Source of the DNA: Streptomyces agglomeratus
Lineage (GTDB): Bacteria; Actinomycetota; Actinomycetes; Streptomycetales; Streptomycetaceae
Reading direction: 5' to 3'
Length of the DNA: 64,000 bases
Assembly (NCBI RefSeq): GCF_001746415.1
Contig: NZ_MEHJ01000001.1
Span: forward strand, 6,268,501 to 6,332,500
In this document: positions 24,971 through 33,507 of the stretch, piece after piece
How the letters are laid out: each line of letters begins with the position of its first letter
How positions within the stretch are numbered: the first letter of the stretch is position 1
The notes under the pieces: model-generated
The model's input: the letters and a program-made list of their open reading frames with translations, nothing else
Database searches by the model: none
What the model was told of the DNA's origin: nothing
Program-made: the position numbers and the translations under genes

Positions 24971-26626
24971 ATGGCGTACGACGCTGACGTGATCGTGATC
25001 GGGGCGGGCCTCGCGGGCCTGGCGGCCACCGCCGAACTCGTCGACGCGGGCCGCAAGGTGATCCTGCTGGACCAGGAACCCGAACAGTCCATCGGCGGCC
25101 AGGCGCACTGGTCCTTCGGCGGGCTCTTCTTCGTCGACTCGCCCGAGCAGCGCCGCATGCGGATCAAGGACAGCCGCGAACTGGCCCTCCAGGACTGGCA
25201 GGGGACGGCCGGCTTCGACCGCGACGAGGACCACTGGCCGCGCGCATGGGCCGAGGCGTACGTCGACTTCGCGGCCGGCGAGAAGCGCGCGTGGCTGCAC
25301 GGGCAGGGCGTGCGGTTCTTCCCGGTCGTGGGCTGGGCCGAGCGCGGCGGCTACGACGCCACCGGGCACGGCAACTCCGTACCCCGTTTCCACATCACCT
25401 GGGGCACCGGACCCGGCCTCGTCGCCCCCTTCGAGCGCCGCGTCCGCGAAGGGGTCGCGCGCGGCCTGGTCCGGCTGAAGTTCCGGCACCGCGTCACCGG
25501 CCTCGCGCGCAGCGCCGGGTCCGTGGACACCGTCACCGGCGAGATCCTGGAGCCGTCGGGGACCGGGCGCGGAGAGGCGAGCAGCCGGGAGGTGACGGGC
25601 TCCTTCGAACTCAGGGCCCAGGCGGTGATCGTCACCTCGGGAGGCATCGGCGGCAACCACGATCTCGTCCGTGCCAACTGGCCCGAGCGGCTCGGCACCC
25701 CGCCCGCGTCGATGCTCTCCGGCGTACCCGCACACGTCGACGGTCTGATGCTCGGCGTCACCGAGGCGGCCGGCGGGCGCGTGATCAACCGCGACCGGAT
25801 GTGGCACTACACCGAGGGCATCCAGAACTGGAACCCGATCTGGGCCAAGCACGGCATCCGCATCCTGCCCGGTCCCTCGTCCCTGTGGTTCGACGCCAGG
25901 GGCGAGCGGCTGCCGGTGCCGCTCTTCCCCGGGTTCGACACGCTGGGGACGCTCGAGCACATCATGAAGACCGGGTACGACTACACGTGGTTCGTCCTGG
26001 ACCAGCGGATCATCGGCAAGGAGTTCGCCCTGTCGGGCTCGGAACAGAACCCGGACCTGACGGGCAAGTCCGTCCGCGACGTCATCGGCCGTGCGCGGGC
26101 CGACGTGCCCGGCCCGGTGAAGGCGTTCATGGACAAGGGCGCGGACTTCGTGGTCGAGAAGGATCTGGCGTCGCTGGTCCGCGGGATGAACGCGCTCACG
26201 AAGGAGCCGCTGATCGACGAGGCGCGGCTGCGCCGCGAAATCACCGCCCGGGACCGGGAGATCGCCAACACCTTCACCAAGGACCTCCAGGTCATGGCGA
26301 TCCGCGGCGCGCGCAACTACCTGGGCGACAAGCTGATCCGTACGGCCGCGCCGCACCGCATCCTCGACCCCGCGGCGGGGCCGCTCATCGCCGTACGCCT
26401 GCACATCCTCACCCGGAAGTCGCTCGGCGGCCTGGAGACCGACCTCTCCTCGCGGGTGCTCACGGAGGGCGGCGGTGTGCTGCCTGGTGTGTACGCGGCG
26501 GGGGAGGCGGCGGGGTTCGGTGGCGGCGGCGTTCACGGCTACCGCTCCCTGGAGGGCACTTTCCTCGGCGGCTGCCTCTTCTCCGGCCGTACGGCGGGAC
26601 GCGCGGCGGCGCGGGCGGTGGCCTGA
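24971..26626 (+). CDS. FAD-binding dehydrogenase (KstD/fumarate-reductase-like)
   Basis: 551-residue flavoprotein. The N-terminal dinucleotide-binding motif VIVIGAGLAGLAATAELVDAG is followed by the acidic end of beta-2 (LLDQE). The C-terminal FAD segment is GVYAAGEAAGFGGGGVHGY, then LEGTFLGGCLFSGRTAG. This is the family of 3-ketosteroid delta-1-dehydrogenase and fumarate reductase flavoproteins; many Streptomyces members are annotated only as FAD-binding dehydrogenase. No steroid genes are nearby, so the substrate is open. Confidence 0.88.
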   Translation: MAYDADVIVIGAGLAGLAATAELVDAGRKVILLDQEPEQSIGGQAHWSFGGLFFVDSPEQRRMRIKDSRELALQDWQGTAGFDRDEDHWPRAWAEAYVDFAAGEKRAWLHGQGVRFFPVVGWAERGGYDATGHGNSVPRFHITWGTGPGLVAPFERRVREGVARGLVRLKFRHRVTGLARSAGSVDTVTGEILEPSGTGRGEASSREVTGSFELRAQAVIVTSGGIGGNHDLVRANWPERLGTPPASMLSGVPAHVDGLMLGVTEAAGGRVINRDRMWHYTEGIQNWNPIWAKHGIRILPGPSSLWFDARGERLPVPLFPGFDTLGTLEHIMKTGYDYTWFVLDQRIIGKEFALSGSEQNPDLTGKSVRDVIGRARADVPGPVKAFMDKGADFVVEKDLASLVRGMNALTKEPLIDEARLRREITARDREIANTFTKDLQVMAIRGARNYLGDKLIRTAAPHRILDPAAGPLIAVRLHILTRKSLGGLETDLSSRVLTEGGGVLPGVYAAGEAAGFGGGGVHGYRSLEGTFLGGCLFSGRTAGRAAARAVA

Positions 26627-26635
26627 GGGGCGGCG

Positions 26636-26682
26636 GGCGGTCGCGTGGCCGGTGGGGCGGCAGGCGGTCGCGTGGCCGGTGG
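26636..26682. repeat. Two 20-nt direct repeats after the FAD dehydrogenase
   Basis: GGCGGTCGCGTGGCCGGTGG occurs at 26636-26655 and 26663-26682, a 27-nt period. They lie in the short gap before the convergent ASCH gene. No clear hairpin is seen. Confidence 0.7.
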
Positions 26683-26721
26683 CGCGCGCGGCGCCCCTGT
26701 CACCCGTCGTGGCGGTGGCGT

Positions 26722-27177
26722 CTACGCGGGCGACTGCGACGGCACGGCGGCGCCGTCCGGCCGCTCGACCACCCGGAAGCGTTCCGCGACAATCATCGTC
26801 GTGTCGTCGACCGTGAACCCCGGGTCGTCCAGCGCCTCCCGCATCTCCTCGCTGTGCCAGAACCTCTCGTGCCCCGCGCGCCACTCGGCCACCGAGGTGT
26901 AGCCCTCGCCCTCGTCCAGCGCGTGCTGGAGGTCCACGTCGCCGAGCGCCAGCACCCGGACCTCGGTCAGTTCGATCACCGCCACCTCGCGCCCGTCGGA
27001 GTCGATCACCACGGACCGCTCGCCGACCGGAGGCAGTTCCTCCTTCTCCGCCTCGTACTCGGCGAGAAGACCTGTGGTCGAGACCTTCTCGCCCGACAGC
27101 ACGGCGGCGACCAGCCGGTCCCGCAGCGGTCCGGGAAAGGCCAGCAGACACGGCGGCAGCGATGGGTATCGAGACAT
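26722..27177 (-). CDS. ASCH-domain protein
   Basis: 151-residue protein with the ASCH fold: FPGPLRDRLVAAVLSGEKVSTTGLLAEYE at the N-terminus, then the conserved GERSVVIDSDGREVAVIELTEVRV strand pair and a C-terminal ERFRVVE strand. ASCH domains resemble PUA domains and bind RNA or nucleotides; some are amidohydrolases on acetylcytidine. Nothing here decides which. The start ATG 27177 is the only reasonable one in frame. Confidence 0.85.
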   Translation of the reverse strand: MSRYPSLPPCLLAFPGPLRDRLVAAVLSGEKVSTTGLLAEYEAEKEELPPVGERSVVIDSDGREVAVIELTEVRVLALGDVDLQHALDEGEGYTSVAEWRAGHERFWHSEEMREALDDPGFTVDDTTMIVAERFRVVERPDGAAVPSQSPA

Positions 27178-27255
27178 GGGGACCAGCCTAGGCCCCGGGA
27201 GAAACCGGTCTCCGCAGGTCGGTGCCCTTTCAACTACGCCATGTCGGCGCAAAGT

Positions 27256-27267
27256 TGGTTTAGACCG
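27256..27267. promoter_or_regulatory. Sequence resembling a DasR site (dre)
   Basis: TGGTTTAGACCG matches the dre core TGGTCTAGACCA at 10 of 12 positions. It sits in the divergent region between the ASCH and TPR-like genes, 78 nt before the latter's ATG. No GlcNAc genes are near, so this is weak. Confidence 0.2.
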
Positions 27268-27345
27268 CCCTTGACGTGGACTACCCCCTACCGCTTTGCT
27301 GTGCGTGATCAAACGCTCGCACACTGCGCCGTGGAGGACCCGCGG

Positions 27346-28296
27346 ATGCCCCCACCTCCGCCATCCCTCGGCCGCTCGCGCCGCCGTACCGACCCCTCGT
27401 TCGACGCCGCTCTCGACGACGCCGAACTCGTCACCGTACGCGGCCAGCTGGCCCAGGGGCGCTGGACCAGGGCCCGCTCCCTGCTCGCCGCGACCGGCGA
27501 CGACTGGGACCGCCGGGGACACCGTCTCGTCGTACTCGCCGAGGCCAACGGCGCCGCCGCCTGGGCCGGGGACTGGCTGCTCGCCGAACCCGAGAGCGCC
27601 GACGCCGTCACCCTCATCGCATGCGCCACCGTCCTCGGCGCGCTGCGCGGCAAGGAGCCGGAGGACCGCGCGCGCGAGGCATGCCGCCGCGCCGCCGAGC
27701 AGTCGCCGGCCGACCCGACCCCGTGGCTCGCCCTGCTGCTCCTGGCCCGGTCCCTCGGTACGGAGGAAGAGGTCACGCAGCTCTTCGACCAGGTGCGGCT
27801 GCGCCACCCGGAGCACCATCACGCCCACCACCTGATGGCCGCCCGCCTCGCCGAACGGCGGCCCGACATAGGGAGCGACCCGCTCCACGAGGTGTACGAC
27901 TTCGCCGCCTGGGCCGCCGAACAGGCTCCCGCCGACTCCCCGCTCGCCGTACTCCCCGTGGTGGCCCACGCCGAGCGGTACCGTGCCCTCGCTCTCGCGG
28001 GCAAGGTGCCGGACGACCCGGCACTGTCCGGCCACTGGACCGGCCGGCGCGCCCGCCAGGTGATGAAGACGGCGTTCGACTGGTGGCTGGAGTGGGAGCA
28101 CGAAGGGCACCCGCGCCGTCTGGTCGACCTCAACTACCTGGCCCACGCGAAGCTATGCGAAGGGCGCCCCGCCGAGGCGGCCGCGCTCCTCAACCGCGTC
28201 GGGCCGCACGCTACCGAGGCCCCGTGGTCCTACCCCCACAGGGACCCGCTCCGCGCCTTCCGCGCCGCGCGCAGCGCCGCGCTCGGGCTCGCATGA
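27346..28296 (+). CDS. TPR-like hypothetical protein
   Basis: 316-residue soluble protein that is almost entirely alpha-helical, with repeated Ala-rich helix pairs (AREACRRAAEQSPADPTPWLALLLLARS, LRHPEHHHAHHLMAARLAE). These resemble tetratricopeptide repeats and suggest protein binding. I do not know a function. A Pro-rich N-terminus (MPPPPPSLGRS) precedes the helices. ATG 27346 has GGAGG 8 nt upstream; the frame is open far upstream but the composition there is not protein-like. Confidence 0.75.
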   Translation: MPPPPPSLGRSRRRTDPSFDAALDDAELVTVRGQLAQGRWTRARSLLAATGDDWDRRGHRLVVLAEANGAAAWAGDWLLAEPESADAVTLIACATVLGALRGKEPEDRAREACRRAAEQSPADPTPWLALLLLARSLGTEEEVTQLFDQVRLRHPEHHHAHHLMAARLAERRPDIGSDPLHEVYDFAAWAAEQAPADSPLAVLPVVAHAERYRALALAGKVPDDPALSGHWTGRRARQVMKTAFDWWLEWEHEGHPRRLVDLNYLAHAKLCEGRPAEAAALLNRVGPHATEAPWSYPHRDPLRAFRAARSAALGLA

Positions 28297-28370
28297 CGCC
28301 GCGGCGCACCGGACCGCCCCCGCCGCCGGACCCCACCGCGGCACCCCGCCCCACCACCTCACCCACGAGC

Positions 28371-28400
28371 TCACCTCACCTCACCTCACCTCACCTCACC
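28371..28400. repeat. Pentanucleotide tandem repeat (TCACC)x6
   Basis: Six perfect TCACC units lie 23 nt before the permease ATG. The unit length of 5 is not a multiple of 3, but the tract is outside the reading frame. It could vary in copy number and change the leader. Confidence 0.9.
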
Positions 28401-28422
28401 GAAGCGAAGGGACAACCCCGCC

Positions 28423-29973
28423 ATGTCGACGGGCAGTTCGAGCACGAGCGAGAGAAGCAGAGAGACCGGCGCCAGTGAGATCCGTACGTACAAGGGGCAG
28501 GAGCGGGCGCTGCGGGCCGGCCGCCTCGGCACGACGGGCCTCCTGCTGTCCGTGCTGGCGGCGAGCGCCCCGCTCATGGTCGTCGCAGGTGTCATGCCCA
28601 CCACATACGGTGTGATGGGGATCGTCGGCCAGCCCCTCCTCTTCGTCATCCTCGGCGTCGTGCTGATGCTGTTCAGCGTCGGATACGCCGAGATGAGCCG
28701 CCACGTCCACAACGCCGGCGCCTTCTACGCCTACATAGCCCGTGGCCTCGGCCCGACCGCCGGTGCCGGAGCCTCGCTGGTCGCCCTCGTCGCGTACAGC
28801 GCCATGCAGGTCGGCATCTACGGAATCCTCGGCTTCGAGATCTCCGGCATCTTCGCCGCCTACCTCGACATCACCCTCGCCTGGTGGATCCCCGCGCTGG
28901 TCGCGGTGCTGGTCGTGGGCGCGCTCGGCTGGCTCAAGATCGACCTCAACGCCAAGGTGCTCGGCGTCCTGCTGGTCGTCGAGTGCGCGCTGGTCGTGAT
29001 CTTCGACGTGGCCGCGATCGCCGACCCGGCCAAGGAGGGCCTGTCCCTCCAGGCGTTCAACCCCGAGACCCTCACCGGCGCCGGGCTCGGCACGGCGCTC
29101 TGCTTCTGCATCGCCGCCTTCGTCGGCTTCGAGCAGGCCCCGGTGTACGCCGAGGAGACCAGCCGCCCGCAGATCGTCGTCTCGCGCGTGATGTTCCTCG
29201 CCGTCGGTTACGCCTCGCTCTTCCTGGCCCTCAGCGCCTGGGCGCTCAGCGTCGCCGCCGGACCCGGCCAGATCGTCAAGGTGGCGGGGGAGCAGGGACC
29301 CGGACTCCTCTTCACGCTCACCGAGAGCAGGCTCGGCTCCACCTTCACCGACGTACTCCACATCCTCTTCGTCACCGGCATGTTCGCCGCGCTGCTCAGC
29401 TTCCACAACGTCGTCGCGCGGTACGCCTTCGCCATGGGCCGCGAGGGCCTCCTGCCGGCCTCCTTCGGCCGTACGAACAAGACGAGCGGCGCCCCGGCCG
29501 CCGGGTCGCTGCTCCAGTCCGGCGTGTCCCTGGCCATCGTCCTGGCCTTCGCGTTCACCGACGACAAGCCGGCCGGGGACCCCACCGTGCCGGTGCTGCA
29601 CCTCTTCACCTGGATGGGCAACGTCGGCGCGCTCGGCGTCATCCTGCTGATGGCCGCCGCCTCGCTGGCCGTCATCGCCTTCTTCGTCCGCCGGGGAGCC
29701 GGCCGCGCGCAGGCGGGACGGCTCGTCGCCTCCGGCATCGCCGCCGTCGCCCTGCTGGGCATCGCCTTCTACACGGTCAAGGACTTCGGCATCCTGGTGG
29801 GGGCGGGGTCCGGCTCGTCCCTGAACTGGATCCTGCCGGGCATCATCGGCGTAGCCCTCGTCGGCGGCCTGGTGTACGGCGCGGTGCTGCGCTCGGTGAA
29901 GCCCGAGGTGCATGCCCGGATCGGACTCGGCAACGAGGCGTTCCAACTGGAGAAGCAGGCCACGGAGGTCTGA
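28423..29973 (+). CDS. APC-superfamily amino acid/amine permease
   Basis: 516 residues and about 12 transmembrane segments. The first helix motif LSVLAASAPLMVVAGVMPTTYG and the GFEQAPVYAEETSRPQ loop of the APC family are clear. It resembles the putrescine/ethanolamine-type branch; the substrate cannot be assigned. An N-terminal Ser/Thr-rich tail precedes helix 1. The leader has the TCACC tract, and a purine-rich GAAGCGAAGGGA lies near the start. Confidence 0.87.
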   Translation: MSTGSSSTSERSRETGASEIRTYKGQERALRAGRLGTTGLLLSVLAASAPLMVVAGVMPTTYGVMGIVGQPLLFVILGVVLMLFSVGYAEMSRHVHNAGAFYAYIARGLGPTAGAGASLVALVAYSAMQVGIYGILGFEISGIFAAYLDITLAWWIPALVAVLVVGALGWLKIDLNAKVLGVLLVVECALVVIFDVAAIADPAKEGLSLQAFNPETLTGAGLGTALCFCIAAFVGFEQAPVYAEETSRPQIVVSRVMFLAVGYASLFLALSAWALSVAAGPGQIVKVAGEQGPGLLFTLTESRLGSTFTDVLHILFVTGMFAALLSFHNVVARYAFAMGREGLLPASFGRTNKTSGAPAAGSLLQSGVSLAIVLAFAFTDDKPAGDPTVPVLHLFTWMGNVGALGVILLMAAASLAVIAFFVRRGAGRAQAGRLVASGIAAVALLGIAFYTVKDFGILVGAGSGSSLNWILPGIIGVALVGGLVYGAVLRSVKPEVHARIGLGNEAFQLEKQATEV

Positions 29974-30046
29974 GCCGGGCCGGGCCGGCACGAGCCGGCC
30001 GGAAGCTGGGCAGGTCTGACGGAATCCGACCCGGAATTCCGACGGG

Positions 30047-30081
30047 CACCCGCGGCCACTGGCCCTCGGAGGCCGCGGGTG
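30047..30081. terminator. Hairpin just upstream of the molybdopterin oxidoreductase
   Basis: An 11-bp stem (CACCCGCGGCC with GGCCGCGGGTG) and a 13-nt loop end only 13 nt before GTG 30095. It probably terminates the permease transcript, but its closeness to the next start means it could also act on that mRNA. Confidence 0.6.
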
Positions 30082-30094
30082 TTCGAATTGTCGT

Positions 30095-30829
30095 GTGACT
30101 CCTCAACCACCGGCCGGCCCGGACAGCGGCGGCGCTCCCGTCGGCCGTCGGCTCGTCCTCGGCATGCTGGGCCTCGGCGCCGCGGGCCTGGCCACCGCGC
30201 CGTACCTCCAGAACGGGCTCGAAGCCTTCCTCGGCTCCGCCGCGGACAAGGACCCCACCGGCCTGACCGGCCTCCTGCCCAACGGCGGCGGCTTCCGCTA
30301 CTACTCCGTCGCCTCCTCCGTACCGCGCAAGGGCCCGGAGAGCTACCGGCTCACGATCGACGGCCTGGTCGACCGGCCGGCGACGTACACCCTCGACGAC
30401 CTGCGGGCGATGGAGCAGACCCGCCTCGTGCGCGACGTCCAGTGCGTCACGGGATGGCGGGTCCCGGACACGCCCTTCGAGGGTGTGCGGCTGTCACGCC
30501 TGCTGGCCGCCGCGGGTATCAAGCCGGAGGCCGGGGCCGTCCGCTTCACCTGCTTCGACGGTACGTACAGCGAGAGCCTCACCCTCCGGCAGGCCGGCCG
30601 CGAGGACGTACTGGTCGCCCTGCGCATGCGGGACAAGCCGCTCACGCACGCCCACGGCGGCCCGGTGCGGCTGTACGTCACTCCCATGTACTTCTACAAG
30701 TCGGCGAAATGGCTCTCCGGCATCACCGTCACCCGCGAGGTCCGGCCCGGGTACTGGGAGGAGCGCGGCTATGACGTCGACGCGTGGGTCGGCCGCTCGA
30801 ACGGACGCGACGATGCTCCTACGGTCTGA
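30095..30829 (+). CDS. Molybdopterin-dependent oxidoreductase (sulfite oxidase fold)
   Basis: 244 residues with an N-terminal Tat-like region (PVGRRLVLGMLGLGAAGLATA). The sulfite-oxidase-type Mo domain follows, with the Mo-coordinating Cys in RDVQCVTGW and the late GGPVRLYVTPMYFYKSAKWL. This matches MsrP/YedY-type catalytic subunits, which repair methionine sulfoxide or reduce other S- or N-oxides. The next gene, overlapping by 17 nt, is a cytochrome b that would supply electrons. No Shine-Dalgarno precedes the GTG, so translation may be leaderless. Confidence 0.88.
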   Translation: MTPQPPAGPDSGGAPVGRRLVLGMLGLGAAGLATAPYLQNGLEAFLGSAADKDPTGLTGLLPNGGGFRYYSVASSVPRKGPESYRLTIDGLVDRPATYTLDDLRAMEQTRLVRDVQCVTGWRVPDTPFEGVRLSRLLAAAGIKPEAGAVRFTCFDGTYSESLTLRQAGREDVLVALRMRDKPLTHAHGGPVRLYVTPMYFYKSAKWLSGITVTREVRPGYWEERGYDVDAWVGRSNGRDDAPTV

Positions 30830-31460
30830 ACTCCCCGCCCGCCTGCTTCGCTTCACCCGCGCCGAGCGCTGGGTGCACCGCGCCACCGCCGGCCTGGTGC
30901 TGCTGTGCGTCGCGACGGCGGCCTGTCTGTACGTACCCCAGCTCGCCGAACTCGTCGGCCGGCGCCACCTCGTGGTCACCGTGCACGAGTGGTCCGGGCT
31001 GCTGATCCCGGCGCCCTTCCTGGTCGGCCTCGCCTCCCGTGCCTTCCGCTCCGACCTGGGCAGGCTCAACCGGTTCGGGCCGCACGACCGGCAGTGGCTG
31101 CGGGCAGCGCTGCGGCGCGACACGAGTGCCGCGTCCCAGCCCGCCGGGAAGTTCAACGCCGGCCAGAAGCTGTACGCCGCGTGGATCGCCGGCGCCGTAC
31201 TGGTGATGCTCGGCACCGGACTGCTGATGTGGTTCACGGACCTCGCGCCACTGGTGTGGCGTACGAGCGCCACCTTCGTCCACGACTGGCTCGCTCTCGC
31301 CATGGGCCTGGTGATCGCCGGGCACATCGGCATGGCCCTGACGCGGCCGGAGTCCCGGCGCGGCATGCGCACCGGGACTGTCGACCGCGCGTGGGCGGAA
31401 GAGGAACACCCGCTGTGGGCGCGGGAGTTGAAAGACCGTCCTGATCTACAGGACGAGTGA
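30813..31460 (+). CDS. Cytochrome b561-type membrane subunit
   Basis: 215 residues with four transmembrane helices (about 24-42, 53-70, 113-132, 148-167). Candidate heme ligand His residues are in WVHRATAG, TVHEWSG, FVHDWLAL and AGHIGMAL. This is the cytochrome b/formate dehydrogenase gamma-like group. It overlaps the molybdopterin gene by 17 nt, so the two likely form an electron-transfer pair, with quinol feeding the exported Mo enzyme. Its last 15 nt overlap the 3' end of gntP on the other strand. Confidence 0.85.
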   Translation: MLLRSELPARLLRFTRAERWVHRATAGLVLLCVATAACLYVPQLAELVGRRHLVVTVHEWSGLLIPAPFLVGLASRAFRSDLGRLNRFGPHDRQWLRAALRRDTSAASQPAGKFNAGQKLYAAWIAGAVLVMLGTGLLMWFTDLAPLVWRTSATFVHDWLALAMGLVIAGHIGMALTRPESRRGMRTGTVDRAWAEEEHPLWARELKDRPDLQDE

Positions 31461-32843
31461 CAGGAGCAGCACGAAGCCCAGCGAGACCACGGAGATGATG
31501 GTCTCCATCACCGACCAGGTCTTGATCGTCTGCCCGACGTCCATGCCGAAGTACTCCTTCACCAGCCAGAACCCCGCGTCGTTGACGTGGCTGAAGAAGA
31601 GCGAGCCCGCGCCCACGGCGAGCACCAGCAGGGCCGCGTGCGACGCCGACATGTCGGCGGCGAGCGGGGCGACCAGACCGGCCGCCGAGATGGTGGCCAC
31701 GGTCGCCGAACCCGTCGCGAGCCGGATGGCGACGGCGATCAGCCAAGCCAGCAGCAGCGTCGGGATGGCCCAGTCCTCGGAGAAGTCCAGGATCATCTGG
31801 CCGACGCCCACGTCGATGAGCGTCTGCTTGAAGCCGCCGCCCGCGCCGACGATCATCAGCACGCCCGCGATCGGGGCGAGCGACTTCTCGACGGTCGAGG
31901 AGAGACGGTCCTTGGTGAACCCGGCGGCGCGGCCCAGCGTGAACAGTCCCACCAGTACGGCGGCGAGGAGCGCGATCAGCGGCGAACCGATGACGTCCGT
32001 GACCCGCTGCACGCCGTTCGCGGGGTCGTCCACGACGATGTCCACGAGTGCCTTGGCCAGCATCAGTACGACCGGCAGCATGACGGTGGCGACGGTCGCG
32101 CCGAAGCCGGGACGGCGCTCCAGGTCCTCGGAGGGACGCTGCGGAATCATTCGTTCCGGCGCCGGGATGTCCACCCAGCGGGCGGCGTACTTGGAGAACA
32201 GCGGCCCCGCGATGATCACGGTCGGGATCGCGACGAGCACACCCAGCCCCAGGGTGAGGCCGAGGTTGGCGTCGATCGCGTCGATCGCGACCAGCGGACC
32301 GGGGTGCGGCGGTATCAGCCCGTGCATGACGGACAGGCCGGCCAGCGCGGGAATGCCGATCCGCATCAGCGAGTAGTTCCCGCGCTTGGCCACGAGCAGC
32401 ACCACCGGGATCAGCAGCACGATGCCGACCTCGAAGAAGAGCGGCAGCCCGATGATGCTGGCGATCAGCACCATCGCCCAGGGCATCGCCCGGCCGCTCG
32501 CCTTCGCCAGGATCGTGTCGACGATCTGGTCCGCGCCGCCGGAGTCGGCCAGCAGCTTGCCGAGGATCGCGCCGAGCGCGATGAGCACACCGACACCCGC
32601 GACGGTGTTGCCGAGGCCCGTCGAGAAGCTCGTGATGGCCTTGTCGAGCGGGGCGCCGGCGAACGCCCCGAGCGCCAGCGACCCGATGGTCAGCGCCAGG
32701 AAGGCATGGAGCTTGAACTTCGTGATGAGCAGGACGATGACGGCGATGCCGGCGAGGACTGCCATCCCCAACTGGCCGTTGCCCGCCGAGGTGATCGGCT
32801 CGACGGCGCCCGCTGCCAGCGTCTCGACGCTGAGACTGGTCAC
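31446..32843 (-). CDS. gntP: Gluconate:H+ symporter, GntP family
   Basis: 465-residue GntP-family permease with about 14 hydrophobic segments. It has the conserved GLPLFFEVGIVLLIPVVLLVAKR, IPPHPGPL, and RLATGSATVATISAAG, where related carriers bind the carboxylate. It imports gluconate for the gluconokinase gene 7 nt upstream. Operon gntK-gntP diverges from gntR. The 3' end overlaps the convergent cytochrome b gene, and no terminator hairpin was seen. Confidence 0.93.
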   Translation of the reverse strand: MTSLSVETLAAGAVEPITSAGNGQLGMAVLAGIAVIVLLITKFKLHAFLALTIGSLALGAFAGAPLDKAITSFSTGLGNTVAGVGVLIALGAILGKLLADSGGADQIVDTILAKASGRAMPWAMVLIASIIGLPLFFEVGIVLLIPVVLLVAKRGNYSLMRIGIPALAGLSVMHGLIPPHPGPLVAIDAIDANLGLTLGLGVLVAIPTVIIAGPLFSKYAARWVDIPAPERMIPQRPSEDLERRPGFGATVATVMLPVVLMLAKALVDIVVDDPANGVQRVTDVIGSPLIALLAAVLVGLFTLGRAAGFTKDRLSSTVEKSLAPIAGVLMIVGAGGGFKQTLIDVGVGQMILDFSEDWAIPTLLLAWLIAVAIRLATGSATVATISAAGLVAPLAADMSASHAALLVLAVGAGSLFFSHVNDAGFWLVKEYFGMDVGQTIKTWSVMETIISVVSLGFVLLLSLVL

Positions 32844-32850
32844 GGTGGCT

Positions 32851-33372
32851 CTACTTTCTGAAGTCGTCGTCGAGCCGGCGCAGGGCCGCGACGGCTCGTT
32901 CGGTGATGTCCTCGGGAGACCCCGAGACGTCCACGGCCACGCCCGCCTCGTCCGCCTGGAGCGGCTGGAGGGCGGCGAACTGCGAATCGAGCAGCGCGGT
33001 CGGCATGAAGTGGCCCCTGCGCTCCCGCATCCGCTCCTCGATCAGCGCACGGTCGCCCGTCAGATGCAGGAACACGGCATGGGGGGCGGCGGCGCGCAGC
33101 CGGTCGCGGTAGGCCCGCTTGAGCGCGGAGCTGCTCACCACGCCGCCGAGCCCTGCCCTGCCGTGGGCCCACTCGCCGATCGCGTCGAGCCAGGGCCACC
33201 GGTCCGAGTCGTCCAGCGGAGTACCGGCCGACATCTTGGCGATGTTGGCCGGCGGGTGGAAGTCGTCACCCTCGGCGTACGGGACGCCGAGCCGGGCGGC
33301 GAGCAGGGGACCGATGGTGGTCTTGCCGGTCCCTGCCACGCCCATCACCACGACGACGTGGGGGCTGTTCAT
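32851..33372 (-). CDS. gntK: Gluconokinase
   Basis: 173 residues, the usual length. Walker A is GVAGTGKTT (11-19), followed by the gluconate-binding EGDDFHPPANIAKMSAGTPLDDSDRWPWL. HLTGDRALIEERMRERRGHFMP completes the family signature. It makes 6-phosphogluconate for the pentose phosphate pathway. First gene of the gntK-gntP operon, divergent from gntR across a 135-nt region with two operator-like sites. Confidence 0.95.
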   Translation of the reverse strand: MNSPHVVVVMGVAGTGKTTIGPLLAARLGVPYAEGDDFHPPANIAKMSAGTPLDDSDRWPWLDAIGEWAHGRAGLGGVVSSSALKRAYRDRLRAAAPHAVFLHLTGDRALIEERMRERRGHFMPTALLDSQFAALQPLQADEAGVAVDVSGSPEDITERAVAALRRLDDDFRK

Positions 33373-33432
33373 GAGTGGAGTGCCTCGCTGTCTTCATCGA
33401 CATCGGTCCGTCGCGCTACTGAAACCCATTAG

Positions 33433-33471
33433 GTACGACGTATTCAAGAGGCTGTGACATAAACGTCGTAC
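33433..33471. promoter_or_regulatory. Two inverted GntR operator candidates
   Basis: GTACGACGT at 33433-33441 and its exact inverse ACGTCGTAC at 33463-33471 lie in the gntK/gntR intergenic region. Centres are 30 bp apart, about three helical turns, so two dimers could bind the same face. Both divergent promoters would be covered. Confidence 0.6.
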
Positions 33472-33507
33472 TTTTGTTCGTGACGGCCGCCCCGTAGGCT
33501 GAGCCCC

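Noticed and set aside
24971..26626. Naming the FAD dehydrogenase kstD
   Set aside because: Family-level match only. Without steroid genes nearby the substrate is not supported.
28371..28400. CRISPR-like repeat array
   Set aside because: Pure pentanucleotide tract without spacers. No Cas genes occur in the window.
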